A stretch of DNA of 64,000 nucleotides from Echiichthys vipera (GCA_963691815.1 OY829651.1:19128342-19192341), one strand, 5' to 3'. Counted from the first letter of the stretch, positions 24,801-39,097 are shown. Made by a program: numbers and translations. The notes: generated by a model not told the origin, from the sequence alone.

Positions 24801-27800
24801 TTTCAGAGAGACAGAGAGCGTTCCTATTGGCTTCTCTACAAACAAAGGTGTCTGACAGACTCTGAAAGAGAGTCTGACAGAAAAGAGTCTGATAACACAT
24901 TATAACCACAAACCGTCAATATTGGCGAGCCTTTCAGAGATAGATAAAAGTTGCTAATAGTTAAGCCTTCTGCTGTAAGACTTAAGGCTGTGCTAATTCA
25001 AGTCCATGTTTCTGTAGAGCCTCAAATCCCAGTCTGACATCTCAAAGAGCTTTACAAACCCACAGGTTTGCAAAGAAAACAAGAATGTAATCTTCATAGA
25101 AATGCCACTGTATAACAGCATCAGTATTAAATGAATTACTCGTCTTGTACGGGTTACTGTGTGAAGCCCATGCTCATGTGGAGGACAAAGAGGGGAGAAG
25201 TAGAGCTGCAGGAAGAGAACTCACTCCACTTCAAACGTGCTTTTTTTGCCTTTTACCTACTGCAGCTTTAATGGCTAGAGCAATACTGTAGTGCAGCTTT
25301 CACACAGACATTAACAAGTGAAGCTGTATGTGTGAAAGGTGATGTATGTCTGTAAGGACCGACACCAAAATCACCAGAAATTCAAGGAACAACCAAATTA
25401 CAAACTGGCTCTGACTGCATGCTCTACACAGGCACCCCCTTTTGCCTAAATCAAACAGAGTTTTTCCAGTAAGTGAGAGGCATCTGACACGGAGAATCTC
25501 CTGCTGTGTGTTGCATGTGTGAAAGACAAACTCGGACTATCTCCGAACCTGATCCTCCTGGCATTATCCAGGGTTCATATGTGAAAAGGCTTTAGGAGAG
25601 CTGGGTCTTCTCTCTTATTCAAATAATCTTGCTTCATGTACCTTTCTTGGATAGAGCCAAACCAATTTATAGGTCAGACGACAGTGGCCAACCACAGAGA
25701 TATCTGTATCTATTGATAATGGCATATGTGTTTTATGATATTTTTTACAGAATATATATATTGCAGAAAACGATGATGGGGTGATTTGGAAAATTGTGTC
25801 ATGCAGCTATTTCTTTTATTTTTATTAATTCTTTATTTAAATGGTCAACAACTGATACTGAACATACCGTTGCTTTTTATCTATTTCATTCATTCTTTAT
25901 TTAAATTGTTAAATTGACTGATACTGAGCATGATGTTTATTTTAGCAATCTTTTGATTCTTTATTTTTTCAGTGTTCATTTCCAGAATTGGTTGCACCTT
26001 TGTCGAGTCATATCGGTGCAAAATCAGTGCCCCATCGACAGAGAAAAGGTCTTTTACATTCCATCGGAAAAATTCACTGTCATCGGCCACCTTATCATCA
26101 GTCCGTGAATTTTTTTCCTCTGAAATCAGGATTGAGATCGGTCACAAAAATCCTATATCAGTCGGGCCCTGAAGCCATCTGACTAGTCACCACCACCCAG
26201 CGCATGGCAAGACATTTCTAATCTGTAGCCACAGGATGCTATTGATCATGTAAATACTTGCTGGCCACCAAGTCTGGTGTTTACAAAAGGGAAAAGAAAT
26301 GAGGCCATAGCATGCTCTCCCTCACTAACAAGAACAAAGTTATTGGCTTGTAATGGGAAGTGATAGACCTGTTTGTGAGGTCTCTTCACTGGTTCACCCT
26401 CACTTTAATGCAAGAGAGATCTGTTTACTCCTAACTTAAGTTGCGTCTAATCTGCACAAAAGAACAGCCTGTTGGGCCTTCTGAATACTTAAATTCTCCA
26501 AAAACAGACTGCTGGACATCTGCTATGGACACAGCTCTCCATTTCCACATTAAATGCATTTTCTGAGATACAGTGTTGCAATAAATCCAGATCCCTTTAC
26601 TGCCATGACTAATGTCTGCCTCCTGTTCTTACAAATAACCCCATAAGATCAAAAAGGAAGAAATACAGGAAAAAGATAAGGATTGATTTTGTTTTGGCCC
26701 AGAATAATGGCGGACTTCATCTGGCTTGCATCCTTGCTACCCTTAAGTCCATCTTATCACATTAAGAGATCTTTTTCTGTGATCACGACTGCGGTTCTTT
26801 GAAACTGCATAATGGGAACTGAGCTGAACAGCTCTATTAAAAAAAAAATAGAGAGAGAGAGTGCCTGTCACATACCATCCAATGGTATTAAGAACTTTCT
26901 TCTAACGAGTGCTTTGAGTGAAAGCAGTATCCTTGAATCAGGCCTCTCCCCTTATCCCTCTGATCACGAAACTCTGTCATGAATGTTTTTGATCTCACCG
27001 TTTATGTTCTTTGCATGGTATACATATTGAATGGACGTATATTGAATCAGCCCCTTTTTGATTCTGATACAATGCATTGGGGTGTGCATCCTAAGGCAGG
27101 GTTTAGCTCTCAGACTGTCTGGAGTTCACTTAAAGTATCTCTCCAATGTTCACATAAGGCATCTTTGTTTCTTAACACACACCTCTTTATTTTGCCTCAG
27201 TAGCAAAGTGTGGACCTACAACTACAGCTGATTGTGTTTGTATTGTACATATAATACCCTTTTGGAACATTCACAACACATAATTTATTTTACTAAAGCA
27301 AAGCCATGTTTCTCCCTCAATCTCTTTCAGACAATGCTCAAAGACGACTCCTTGCTACTCATACCAAATGTGTTGAAGGTGTTCTTGGAGAATGGACAGA
27401 TTAAGTCCTTTACATTTGACAGCCGAACCACTGTTAGGGTATGTATTCACTTCAGCTGTGCACATGGGGAAGGCAACTGAATTTCAACATTATTGTGATT
27501 TTTACATAAAGCAGTTAACAAATGTATTTTCATATTAACAATGGTTATAATAACTATTTTTAATGGCTGCTCACAGATAGTTATCATGCAATTATCGATT
27601 TCCCTTCCCTTTTAGTGCAAATGTTACTGTTTTTCGCTCACTCAAGGCTCTCATCCGTGACATCTTTCAGCAGAAGACTAGACAAATGTTTAGTAAGCGA
27701 CTAGCTGGTGAACATAGAGTATTTGAGCGTTTTACAACTAAATTGCTATTCAGCCTAATATTATACATACACAAAACATGGGCATACTATTGCTGATTTA

Positions 27801-28078
27801 TGGCTTTTTATGATATAATATTACATTTCTAACAAATTCTAAAATTGTCTAATATAATGACTATGTTGGAGCTTCATGTGGAGCGATTATCAATACAACC
27901 CAGGCGCCTATTCCTACACATCATCAAGGTCCGTCACACATGAATTAACCCTAAATGACTTACCCCAAGTTTCTTTCAAGTTGATATGGGTAACTGTGAT
28001 GAGACAATTTATTTTTCCTTTTGTGAAACTTCACCATAGCAGTTTTTAGAATTTAAAATCTCAATGATTAGCGATGTG

Positions 28079-28116
<38 letters not shown>

Positions 28117-31100
28117 CATTATTACTACTACTACTACTACAACTATTAAAGCAACAAATCAATTCTGTCAGATAGAGGTCATATTTGTCTCTATTTCAGC
28201 CCCTCAGATGAGTCTGACATCTCTGAGCAGACTCATTAAACAGACTCTATTAGATTTAAAAAAGCTCTCCTCTGCTCATAGTGGGATTGTGATTGAGAAA
28301 GGGGGATACACAGCAGCAGTTTAAAGCAGAGATGGAGGAAGCTCACTCCTGTCAGCCTAATTAAATGGCATTTCAGCATAATAAGAAGGCCCAGATCAAT
28401 AACACAAAGCCACAGATTAAATCAATGGGACAATAGGATGCCCATTAGACTGTCTGTCAACTAAAAAAGCTTTCCTGCAGTCTTTTGGGCTAAAATCTAA
28501 AGCATTATGTGCATTCCTCATGTGTCATTTAAATCAAACCGAAAAGGTCAATACTGTTAAAACTGCTTATTCCAGACAGCTGGTTAGGTGACGTCAACAA
28601 TTGCCACTTAAATTGTTAATGGAGAGCAAACCATTACTGTACATATATTACGGATCCTAATGATCTTCCACACAGACTTACACACTACAGCAACATATCA
28701 GTACTAAAGCATCCCTTTTAATGTCCATGACTTTAATATCTTTAAAGGGCAAGGAAATAATCAAACTTATCCTAGCCCAGGGTAAGATGTGATAAACCAT
28801 CAATTTCCCCTCAAATGGTGTTCTTTGTACATTTTAGAAAGAGAATACGAGAAAAGCCCTACATCATTCATAGATACTGATCAGGACAAGAGGAGACATT
28901 TGTCCTGCACAGCCCAACATGCATTTCCTGAATAGGATGCATATCTATGGAAACTCTCCATAGTATAACATGACAAATATGATATCAAAGTATAGAGCCA
29001 AAACAAATCACAAGGGTAACAATTTCATAAACTACCTAATATAAACATGGAGTTAAGTGAATTGGGCTCCATACATCAAATATATACATTTTGTTGCAAT
29101 AAAATGTTTTCTAACTGTAGAAATGTATTTCTCTAATCCGTTTCCATGTCTCCCAGGATGTGATCTCCTCCCTACAGGATCGCCTCTCCCTGCGCTACAT
29201 TGAGCACTTTGCCTTGGTGCTGGAGGCAGGTGGTCTGGACCAGAATCAGAGGTTGCATCTGCTGCAGGAGAACCAGCCTTTGACACATGTAAGAAACCCA
29301 AAACAGGAAAATGAATGTAAGATGTGTGTAGAAAACTGTTTCAATTAAGGGATGTATTCAGAAAGTGTCTCGAGAAAACATGTGTATGATTTGGCACTAT
29401 GAATTGAATTGAATTGACTTTAACTACTATTTCCACAAGAATTCAAATGATTCTGACTGACTGAATGAAACTGCAATGTTGGATGCAAAACATATTTCTT
29501 GTAGCATCTGTTTTAGCTCTCTCAAATTTTGTATTTGATATTCAGAATGCAGACTACTCTGTTCACCAATGGAAAATTACACTGCCATGTGTATGACTAC
29601 TGCCAAAGATGTCATAGGTTATCTATCTGATATTGTTGTATTCCCTCAGGTGGTGCATAGAACCTATTTCCAAGGGATGAAGTGTCTGTTCCGCATCTGT
29701 TTCTTCCCCAAGGACCCTGCAGATCTGCTGAGAAGGGACCCCGCTGCATTTGAGTACCTCTATATACAGGTATAGCACTGGATTAAAGGTGGCTTTAAAA
29801 GGATGTCATTCAATCTTATGAGACCGTTGGAGAGCTTTCCCCTAGAAGAGCAAGGGCTTCGCCTTCTTTCGCTGATTTTGCAGTTAAAAAGGTTGCATAT
29901 ACCCAAGTCAGTTTTTAAACACAATGGCCCTGTTGCAGGCTCTCCAAAACAATGTGACATTAACTGCAGATCTCCAACAGTCATATGTACTTGGAAGCTG
30001 TCCCTGGCAATAAATCTAATGATATGAGTTACAAAGGGATTACAGTCTTTAACAGTTTTGTTTGCAATCAGCTGTGTAAAAAACACCATTTAACATGTCT
30101 TAACAGAGCCGCAATGATGTTATCAAGGAACGCTTTGGCATGGATTGGAAGTCTGACATCATGTTACGATTGGCTGCGCTTCATATCTACATCACTGTGT
30201 CCTCCACGCGGCCCAATCAGAAGATCTCTCTCAAGCATGTCGAGTAAGTCCACAAAATAAATTAGCCTTCAAATGAACTCGTGAGAAATTACAGACAAAA
30301 AGTGATGCATTGTATTTTTTAGCTCATTAATAATTATGTGTACCATATCAGTGAGTCCCAGAGTGAAGTTTGTTCATTCAATATGTCTAAATGATTAATA
30401 ATTAATCCCAATAGTATTAAAAACTCAAATTACTCAAGGATCATTTTCCCTCGGTCGTTATGAGACAAAGAAATCTATTGCTTTGTGAAATTACATCTCT
30501 CCCTTAATTTGCTCATTTATTCTTCAAAACCTCAACCTAGCAAGTAATTAGCTTCCGCCATGACGACCACAGAAGTAGAACAGATCCACTGTAATAGACT
30601 TTGGGTGGCCCTGGCAAGCCAGGAGTCAAAAAGGATGTAAGATGGGCTCACTTTGCATTCCCATGGGACAAAAAGCATGGGACATGCTGCATTTCCCCAG
30701 GACTCTGATTAACCACTCCACTGTTGTTTTTCTCTTGTGTGTATACTCTTCTTATACCTTTCCCTTTGCTCTTGATCACAGAAAAGAGTGGGGACTAGAG
30801 CCTTTCCTTCCCCTCACTTTGCTTCCAACAGTCAAGGAGAAGAATGTGTGCAAGAGCCTATCTCAGTTGCTGAAGACCTACCAGCATCCACCGCCATCTG
30901 GCAACAAGGTTTGTCCATCTAATGTGACATCTAATATGTCAACACTAACTGTTCATGACATTTCCCATGGTCAAAATATCTAGGCAATTCTTTGTGGAAG
31001 ATTTTACTGCCTTTGGTGGTACTGCTGTTTTAACACAGTACAACCAAATTGCCATACGCTTGCCTCTTATTAACATTTAAATCACAACACATTGCTGCTT

Positions 31101-34100
31101 CTTTTGAGGTGATTTTAATTAATTGTATTTTATGGTGATGTCTCCTTGATAACTAGTCCTTTTTATTAGGATATGTCGTTCATCTATATAGATGCAACTG
31201 TTGCATAAGACGTGATGATCTACATATGTGGCTCAACAGTGTCCCCAAGAGGACATCTGGTGTACTGGAGGCTGGATTTCTCTTTCAAAGATGAGTGTTT
31301 CTTGTTTATCATTCTGTTTACAGGTCCCTCCTCTCCAAGGAAAGCTGCAGTACATGCGTGTACTCAACGACCTCCCACCCTTTGGTGGAATACTCTTTCA
31401 CACTGTTGGACTGGTAATATATGTTTGAATCTTTAGGACAGGAATATGCATGTATTTATTTTACTTAATTCTTTGCTTCATTCATTTTCCTTATGGAAAG
31501 GAGGCATGCAATTTAAATTCACCAATTACAGATTTTATGGAACTGTCTAAACAGTGGATTTTGAAAGGTATAATGTGGTGTTCTGATATACTGTAGTAAG
31601 CAAAACAAATACTTGTAAACCTCTTGTTTTCTACTACAGGATGAAAAACAATCAGCTACGACACTACTGGTAGGTCCTCGACATGGCATAAGTCATGTGA
31701 TCGACCTGAAAAACAACCTCACAACAGTTCTGGCCGAGTTCAGTAGGGTTGCAAAGATCCAGCTCTACAGAGAGAGCCAGGGAGTGGCTCGTGTAGAGGT
31801 GACAATCCATGAGGCCAAGGTATTACAACAGTTTAAAGAGAATATTCTGATAATGGCAAGACATATAATTTTGCAGCAGGGAAACTATGTAGTTTGCATG
31901 CCATCTCTTAAGAGGCAGGGTTTCTTTTTTAAATGTATAAATGATAATATTACTGAATGTAAAAACCGTTCAATAGTTTTATGAATTTTATTTCATTGGG
32001 TCATTACAAATGAACAGGCAATACTCATTGCCTGTCCCCTAAATAGTCTCCTAATTCCCCTCCCTACAACCCTCTGCAGCCCCTGGTCCTACTCATGGAA
32101 TGGCCTGATGCCAGTAACTTTGCATGCCTGATCTCTGGCTACTACAAGCTGTTTGTAGACCCAAAACGGACCATCTACTTCCGGACCCCTGGTCAGTCTC
32201 AGCTGACCAAGGCAGGTATGTTAGAAAGCTTTTTGACTGCTCTGATTAGACAACATCAAATTTAAATAATTTACAGAAAACACTATTGTACTGTACTTAA
32301 AGCTTAATATAAAACATTCATATCACTCATTTAGAGTTGTATAAGTGTCTTCAGTGTCTGTCAGGCAATATTTGGTAAACTTCATTGTATGTTCAGTCTA
32401 CATTGACATTGATCTGCTTCTTCATTGGCTGAAACCATTACCTGTAGTAACCAGGTTGTCCTGAAACTACCATCCCTCTCCTCTCATCTCAATCTTGACT
32501 CATTGGAATGGGAAACTCCACATTTCTTATTCTCAAGATAAAAAAACGTTATGGAAATTTACAGTATGTTAAATACAATCAAACATAAACAGCTCAAACA
32601 TGAATAGATCCTCTGCCATCTGCTGTCTCAACCTGTAGTCCACATAAAAGAAGGATCATCATACCATCACATTCCACCAGAATCTAACCCTCCAACCTCA
32701 ACCAAACTTCAACTTTCAACATCCATCTCTGAATTAACAAATATTCTCCATGTGACCACCAGCTGTCACCTCTGCTTTCCCAGCTGGATCTGATCTATCC
32801 CCACTAGTTTTTAACACCTCAAACACTGCTCTGACAATTCTATCCTCAGATTACAGAAGCTCCCACCATGCTCACCCACGTTCTGGGGCAACCAGCTTGC
32901 CAAATGGAGGGCGGCGAGGGGACGAGAGGGAAAGCTCACACAGGGAGTCAGGGTCTTCAAGGGCCCTAGTTCCGGCAGAGCCTCAGCATCTGGGCCTGTG
33001 TCATGTCCACCTTCGAGAACAACAACAATTTCAAGAACTCCAAATACACGCCGAAGCTGAACTCGATATCAATGAAAACTTTATTTCCAATGAGCCCCCT
33101 GGGCGGCCCCGCACCAAGTCAGATCCCACCCAGCAAAGTACAGAGGAACTAGCTGGGGTTTTAGAGAGCCCAGCAGTGGAGAATGCAGGATTCAGAAACC
33201 GTGCCCAAACAATGGGTCAGTCCCAGAAAGCTGCACGATACTTCTGTGACTCCTGCAAAGCTAGACATAAGGCAGAGGGTCTGTCAACAGCAGTAAACAG
33301 TAGTGGGAGTTCGGGAAAACATTGCTCCAGTGCTTGTGCCTCCAGAGATGGAGGCGCTGTTGACCTCATGGCCCTACCGCCCCCAGGGAATGAAGAGGAG
33401 GATGAGGCAGATGGGTGTGGAGAGAAACTGCAACCACCCCCACCTGCTATTGCAGCCCCACCACCTGGCTTTAGGGACAACAGTTCAGATGAGGATGACT
33501 CAAAGAGAGGGAGGAAGGCTCGAACAAGTGCCAGTCCGGGGCTCGCCACTGGGGAGCCTGCCAAAGCCAAGGAAGATGTTCCTGTGACCCTAATTGATAA
33601 TGTGACCACAAGAACAGTCCGAGATCATGCACAGGAGCTTGATGATGCTCTGGTGTCCACCTTACAGGCACTAGAGGCTTTGGCAGCCTCTGAGGACTAC
33701 CCCCATCACCCTCAACAGCCAACACAGACTGCAGGTCAACAACCTCAGTCATGCCATGGCCCACATCTCACACACAGAATTAACAGTAGTACTGATCCAA
33801 TAGTGCTTTTAATCAACGAATATTACACAGCACATTTGCAGTACATCATATTTTTTAAACTTCTGAATGGCAAGAAAGTTCGGGAAACTCTTAATACTGT
33901 AGTAGCAAAATACATGCATAACAACTGCTTTAACAACACAGAATTGAGGTAGAAGGTTCAGGACAACCTCAAGCAGCAACAACAACAGCTGACAATTATA
34001 AAGAGTGTGTTTTCAAAAGCTCCTTTTATCAAAAAGAGAGCTTTTTGTAAATGACAATTTGTCCAACTTAAATTTTTAGATTTCATGAACATATAGTAGG

Positions 34101-37100
34101 AAATTGCTAATCTTTGCACCTTTCTCAAGTGCACACATGTATCTGTATTGAAAAGCTGCAGTTCTTTCAGGTTGGATGAGGTAAGCCCACTGGCGCATAG
34201 ATTAGTCTGGAAGAGGTTTATAAATCTGACCTCAAGTTACTGATTTAGAGAACTATTCCAAAACTATTAATGCTGTCATGTGATCAAGATGAATCCACGT
34301 AACTGCAAATGTCTGGTTTGATAACTTATTGAATCCAGTAAAACACCAAGATAAAATTGTAATGTTATTAATATTTGTTGTTTCTTGATTATCCTAACAG
34401 AGTGATGTGTTGCCTTCCTCTTTAGGACTGATTGTCTTAGCTGCCATTACACCTGAGTCATCATTGGACTCAGGCCATGAGACCAACTCCTCTGAATTGA
34501 CAGATGTTTCTGAGATGGTGTCGGCTATGAAGCAGAACCAGAACCAGGCTTACCTGCTGGCTCACCATATCAACAAAGAACGCCTCCTCTGCCGCCGTGA
34601 CTTTCCCCTGGCTATCCCTGGCTGCACTGCAAAGACCATAGGAACTGGGGCCTTTTCTGTGGGTCAAATCCGTGCTGGCTGTCCACCCAAGCAAGTAATC
34701 CTCAGCAAGACGGTTCCCTTTAAAGTCAGTCCCAGTCAAGACCCTGCAGTACTCAGTGTTGTAACAGAACAGGGGGGCAAACAAGCGACTCACACTGAAC
34801 AGAAAGCAGAAATTAAAGCGAACTCTGAGTCCACCAAAGCGACCACCCCTGATCCCCCTTCAAAGACACCTGAGGAACTTAAAGTGCCCGGTGCTTTACT
34901 GACAGCTCAAGTCAGTAAAGATCAAAAGTTATCAAATTCTAGGGAGACACTGAGCCAAAATCTTTCTGAGGGTATTAAGGGGAGGACAGCAGCACCTCTT
35001 GATGCAGACCCTAGCAACAAAGCCTTACCTATTCTCATACCTGTGGACAGAACTGCCTCTGCCAAGATATCTCCCACTAATATGTGCCAAGATGCCAAGA
35101 CTGCCTCTAGTGAGACCATGAAGCCTTCAAGCTCTACAGAACTTCTGCCAGTTGATGACCTTTTCTGCACATGCCCAGTGCAAAAGGAGCCTGGGCCTCA
35201 ACTAAGACTAAAAGACCCACAGGTTCAGAAGATAGTGGTATTTCAATCCTCCTCCCCTACAGATGACGAGCGTCTTCGGGCTAAAGGCCTCCAGCTTGCT
35301 AACAACAAAGACAATGCAGTGAGAGTAGGAGCAGATCCTGGTTTGGCAAAACCCAGCCCTCAGATACAAACCAAGTACTCCCCTCGTTTGCCAATAAAAG
35401 CAGAGAGACCAGAGACTGCTGATAACAAGACTGAGGGTGCCCAGGGCAAATCCCACCCTGAGTCACAGAAATGCCCAATAAAATCCTTACCTATTTTAGA
35501 TGATCTAACAATACCTAGTCCCTCTATAGATAAGGTCTCCACTCTCCCAGCCAGAGACTCAAAGAAGCAAGGTAGTGGTAAGGGGAAGTCCCAGCGCAGT
35601 GCCCCTTTCTTGAGCTTTAGAAACCTTCTTTCAGCTACGTTCCCAGCAAGAATGCGAAGAGAAACAGATGAGAGAAGGGCTCAGCTGCAGAAAGTCCGCC
35701 AGTATGAGCTAGAGTTCTTAGAGGAGCTGCTGAAACCCAAGTCATCCCAGGGAGAATTTCTGCCCCAGGGATCCTCACCTGTGCCCTCAGGCACTCCTTG
35801 TGCCTGCCAGCTCCGCACCAGCCCTGTCCTAAAGGCACCTGGTATCTCCAGGGAGCAGCGACGTAGCTGTGACTGTAAGCGAATGTGTAGGGGCATGCGA
35901 CTACCTGACACACCTGTTGGATCCACAACAGAGACACAACACAGAGGTAGAGAGAGACCTATCTCGAAAACCCCTCCAGCAGTCTCCAAAGCACCTCACA
36001 CCCCAGGTGCTTCAAGGAGACCTCAAACCTTAGAGATCAAGACCACACGAATACGCTCTACCAGCCTGGAATCAAGAGAGCCAAGAGGAGAGCAGGGTTC
36101 CTGCTTACCTGCTTGTACTTCTCAAACTGATTGCATGGAAACTCCACAATATCAGAAGCTCAAGAGGCGATACAGCATTGGAGAGCTGGATAACAGCACT
36201 AGCACACCTGTGTATGCTGAGGTGAGGCCCAAAGCCAAGAGCCTAGAGAAGGAGATGGAGAGAGTGAGGGCCACAGGGCTCAGGCTGCCCACCCCAGTAG
36301 AGCCAATCCACACTCAGTCTCACCAGGCAGAGGGGAAGGGGAAAAAGGGTGTGTTTTTCATTCAGGGAGAAGAGCTACTGCGTGAAAGTAAAGAGGGGAC
36401 TAGCGAGGTGCTACTGACCCTGCCCAGTGAAGACAGTGATGACAAGGATAAATGCTGCTCATTCTGTTTCTGCTACAGAAAGTGCGAGGCAGCAGATGAA
36501 AGCAGTGAGAAGGATGAGCTCTCATACTCCATACCCCTTCAAGTACTTCCAGGCATGGAGTTGGACTCGCGTACCTTTCCTGTAGTAAGCAAAACACTCC
36601 AGGTTCTTAATGCAGAGGACTGCAGTGGGGAGGAAGAAGTGTTGGAGGAAGAAGAGGAGGAGGAGCCACAGACACAGGAGATTGACCTAAGAACCTGTAG
36701 TACACTGGAGGGGAGCCTAGGACGGGTGCAGGCTCTACAGGGGAAAAGTTTTAGCTTGCCGGATGGTTTCCTAAATGCCCAGTTGGATGCTAATGAGTTG
36801 CTAGCTATTCTGCGTCAGTGTGCTAACAGCCCACAAGCTGAGGGCGAGGCTCGTCTTCAGCCCTCACAGATTGCAGAGTACAAACAAGAGCTGGCGGTGC
36901 GCTTCAAAGAATTCAGAGCATCTTGTCGACGAGTGGCAAGTGTTGAAAAAAGCCCTACTCGTATGCTTGCTGTTGTCACAGCCAGCTTTCAAGTGTTGTG
37001 TGAACTAACTCAGACCTTCATCAAATTGGTCAGAGGGGTTCGTTCAGAAACCCAAAGGCTGCAGCTGTTGAGAAAAGTTGAGGAAGTAGCTATCAACTAT

Positions 37101-37241
37101 ACTTTGCTTCTGCGTGCAGCAGAAGAATCAATGGGACACTCAAGCAGCTTGCCAACAAAGACAGTGAGCCCTCAAGTTTCCTCTAATACCAATAACATGA
37201 GCTCACTATCTCGACCCATCAAAACTCTGCCTGCCCAGTAA
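21864..37241 (+). CDS. frmpd3: FERM and PDZ domain-containing protein 3
   Basis: Fourteen coding exons join in phase to 1,710 residues: 21864-22011, 22125-22227, 22506-22551, 23211-23315, 27331-27438, 29157-29288, 29650-29769, 30107-30243, 30782-30908, 31324-31413, 31640-31819, 32080-32215, 32850-33734, 34426-37241. Residues about 20-99 form a PDZ domain (carboxylate loop GFGF, 31-34). Residues about 145-470 form a FERM domain, with the F3 lobe containing LLVGPRHGISHVIDLK. The rest is a long, mostly disordered tail. Blocks such as DHAQELDDALVSTLQALEAL and ITPESSLDSGHETNSSELTD distinguish FRMPD3 from FRMPD1/4; there is no WW domain. The family are membrane-cytoskeleton scaffolds; a specific role for FRMPD3 is not well established. 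The ATG at 21864 is the first in the PDZ exon, but the frame stays open upstream and earlier exons may be used. prps1 follows on the same strand. Confidence 0.93.
23670..24059. mobile_element. hAT-like MITE in frmpd3 intron
   Basis: The ends are tagggctggttgataa and atatcgccaagccctا-type inverse (plus strand ...ccatatcgccaagcccta). Eight flanking bases nearly match on both sides, AGCTACAC before and AGCTACAG after, as expected for a hAT target-site duplication. There is no transposase. It lies in the intron between exons ending 23315 and starting 27331. Confidence 0.75.
24618..25271. mobile_element. MITE-like element in frmpd3 intron
   Basis: The left end ttaaagctgtggtaggca is mirrored at the right end by tacctactgcagctttaa. 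The interior of about 0.65 kb is non-coding. The pattern matches a common fish non-autonomous element. The flanking duplication could not be resolved. Confidence 0.6.
25652..26170. mobile_element. hAT-like MITE, family A copy 2
   Basis: The left end tagagccaaaccaatttata and right end tatatcagtcgggcccta-like (ctatatcagtcgggccct) match the ends of the copy at 14882-15271. A shared internal motif is gagtcatatcggtgcaaaat. It lies in the same frmpd3 intron as two other MITEs. Confidence 0.55.
28079..28140. repeat. (ATT)n/(ACT)n microsatellite
   Basis: About fourteen ATT units grade into ACT units. It lies in the frmpd3 intron between exons ending 27438 and starting 29157. Confidence 0.95.
32850..33734 (+). 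CDS. frmpd3: frmpd3 exon encoding the first part of the tail
   Basis: This 885-nt exon (phase 1 in, phase 1 out) covers residues about 478-773. It starts after tatcctcag and ends ACTGCAG|gtcaac; the frame beyond 33734 stays open to 33952 but is intron. Recognisable family blocks are RPRTKSDPT, FCDSCKAR, VDLMALPPPGNEEEDEADG, AIAAPPPGFRDNSSDEDD and the ELDDALVSTLQALEALAASE segment near the 3' end. The remainder is Gln/Ser/Pro-rich and poorly conserved by eye. Minus-strand open frames over this exon are shadows. Confidence 0.9.
34426..37241 (+). CDS. frmpd3: frmpd3 last coding exon
   Basis: This 2,816-nt exon begins after ttcctctttag and encodes residues 773-1710, ending SRPIKTLPAQ then TAA. 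In order it holds the LIVLAAITPESSLDSGHE block, a long low-complexity Ser/Pro/Lys region, a cluster CCSFCFCYRKC at about 1449-1459, a glutamate run at about 1510-1522, and a predicted helical C-terminal module at about 1547-1675 (SLPDGFLNAQLDANELLAIL onward) that resembles the conserved tail of FRMPD3/FRMPD4. The C-terminus is not a canonical PDZ ligand. No frameshift is seen. Confidence 0.93.
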
Positions 37242-39027
37242 AAATACAACTGGCAGGGATGTAATCAAAACAGTCCAGAATGTGGGTGGCAACTCTATCC
37301 AAATTCATGATTTGTTTATTGTTTACATTTTTTACAAGACATGCAATGACTCATCCTCAGTAAAAATTGCAATGCAGCTGTTCCATCCCATGTTTACAGG
37401 CCCTGAGGTAGCCTCGTGGATCTTGTTTTGAAATATAGATACACCAAACTAATGCACAATGGAATAAGAACCCTATAACAGAGTGGGTGATACAGGGCTA
37501 ATCACCTCATGTACATTCACAATATACATAAGTCATTATAGTATATCATTTTATATGTAATATATATATTTGGGTTGTGTCTACTTAGCAAATAATATAA
37601 AGTTTTGTGAAGAAAAAAGTGAAGAATATATTTGAAATGTATTGATTAAAGAGATCTATAAAAATCATAACAAATAATTAGAAATAAATGTATGCTCTGA
37701 ACAAAAACCCTTCAGAGATCTCAAGTCAAGTAGCGACTTCTGTAAATTGCATAGTCCAAAGCGTTGGTTGGTTAGATGGTGATGTGTTTGTTTGTTAAAT
37801 TTTTACTGTTGTAATGCAAAATGGAGATCTCTGTTGGCTATGCTGACAATGTCTGGCGTAGTGATACAAGAGTCAAAATGTACGTGACAGTGTTGGAAAT
37901 GAAAACCGATGAAAGATGACTATGACATTTTTAACTATATTGACTGACAGAGGCCCATTCTCTCACTATATCAATGCAGGTATCAAACATACCTGTACAG
38001 GGCAGACAATGTAGCAGAGACTCAAGTCACAGTCTTATCCACAATACAGTAATGAGTGTCGTTACCTCACTCAGCTGTAGAGAAGGAATACCCACACTGT
38101 ACTTAATAACGCACAGAGTGTATGTTACACCATCACTGAACCATGGCTCACTTGCATCTCACTTCTCATGAATCATAGATTTTTAAATAAAGCCATCCAC
38201 TTGCAAGTGAGTAAGCTTATCACTAGAATTTTGCACAACCTCTGAAATTAGCTCTGAAGTTGAAATGTATCTTTTAATGTTTGATTAAGTGTTTTCTATT
38301 CACTTTGCTGCTGAAAACCTCACTTGAGTCCAAACTACCAGTTTAACATAAGTCTTCACCTCAAAGCTAAAGCTTACCCGTTTCAAAAGGATCCTTTGTT
38401 TTTATTCAGGTTTTCAGATGCAGTATAAACAAATTTGCTTTCTATGTGCTGTTATACATTGTGCAGTCTAGCAAATATATAATAAAACACACAAAGTAGT
38501 TTTCTATGTATTTTAATAAAACTAACACATCTGTTTTCTGTCTGAAATCTTCTTTGTGTCTCATCCTCTTGTTATTCTTGGAAATTAATCAGAGAGGCTT
38601 TATAGTTGTATTGGGCTAACATGTATACTGAACATACTGTTAAAAGAAAGTGCTGTGAAACCAAATTAATAGAGACAACTGGCCTACCGCAATACTACAG
38701 TTAAGAAACGCGATTCTGGTGTTTATTATATTGTTTCTTCCACAAAATGTATTGTTCAGTCCTTTGGGATATAACATGGTTCTCCAATTAACCTCAAACT
38801 GGTACTTAAAGGTTTATAAAATACTGTATATGATGTAAACATCCAGTCTGAGTCAAGGCATTTAACTGTTTGGAGTTAAGAAACTTACTTTAGGATACAG
38901 GATAGTGAGATACCGTACAAATGCATCACATATTTTCTAGCTTAATTATTTATTAGCACTGCTGTTTTAACCACTGACATCTTTTTGTTCATTTAAATTA
39001 CATTTTCAGCTGATATTCATTAATCTG

Positions 39028-39030
<3 letters not shown>

Positions 39031-39097
<67 letters not shown>

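Noticed and set aside
33217..33764. Minus-strand frames opposite the frmpd3 tail exon
   Set aside because: Shadows of a long coding exon; the + strand frame contains FRMPD3 family blocks.
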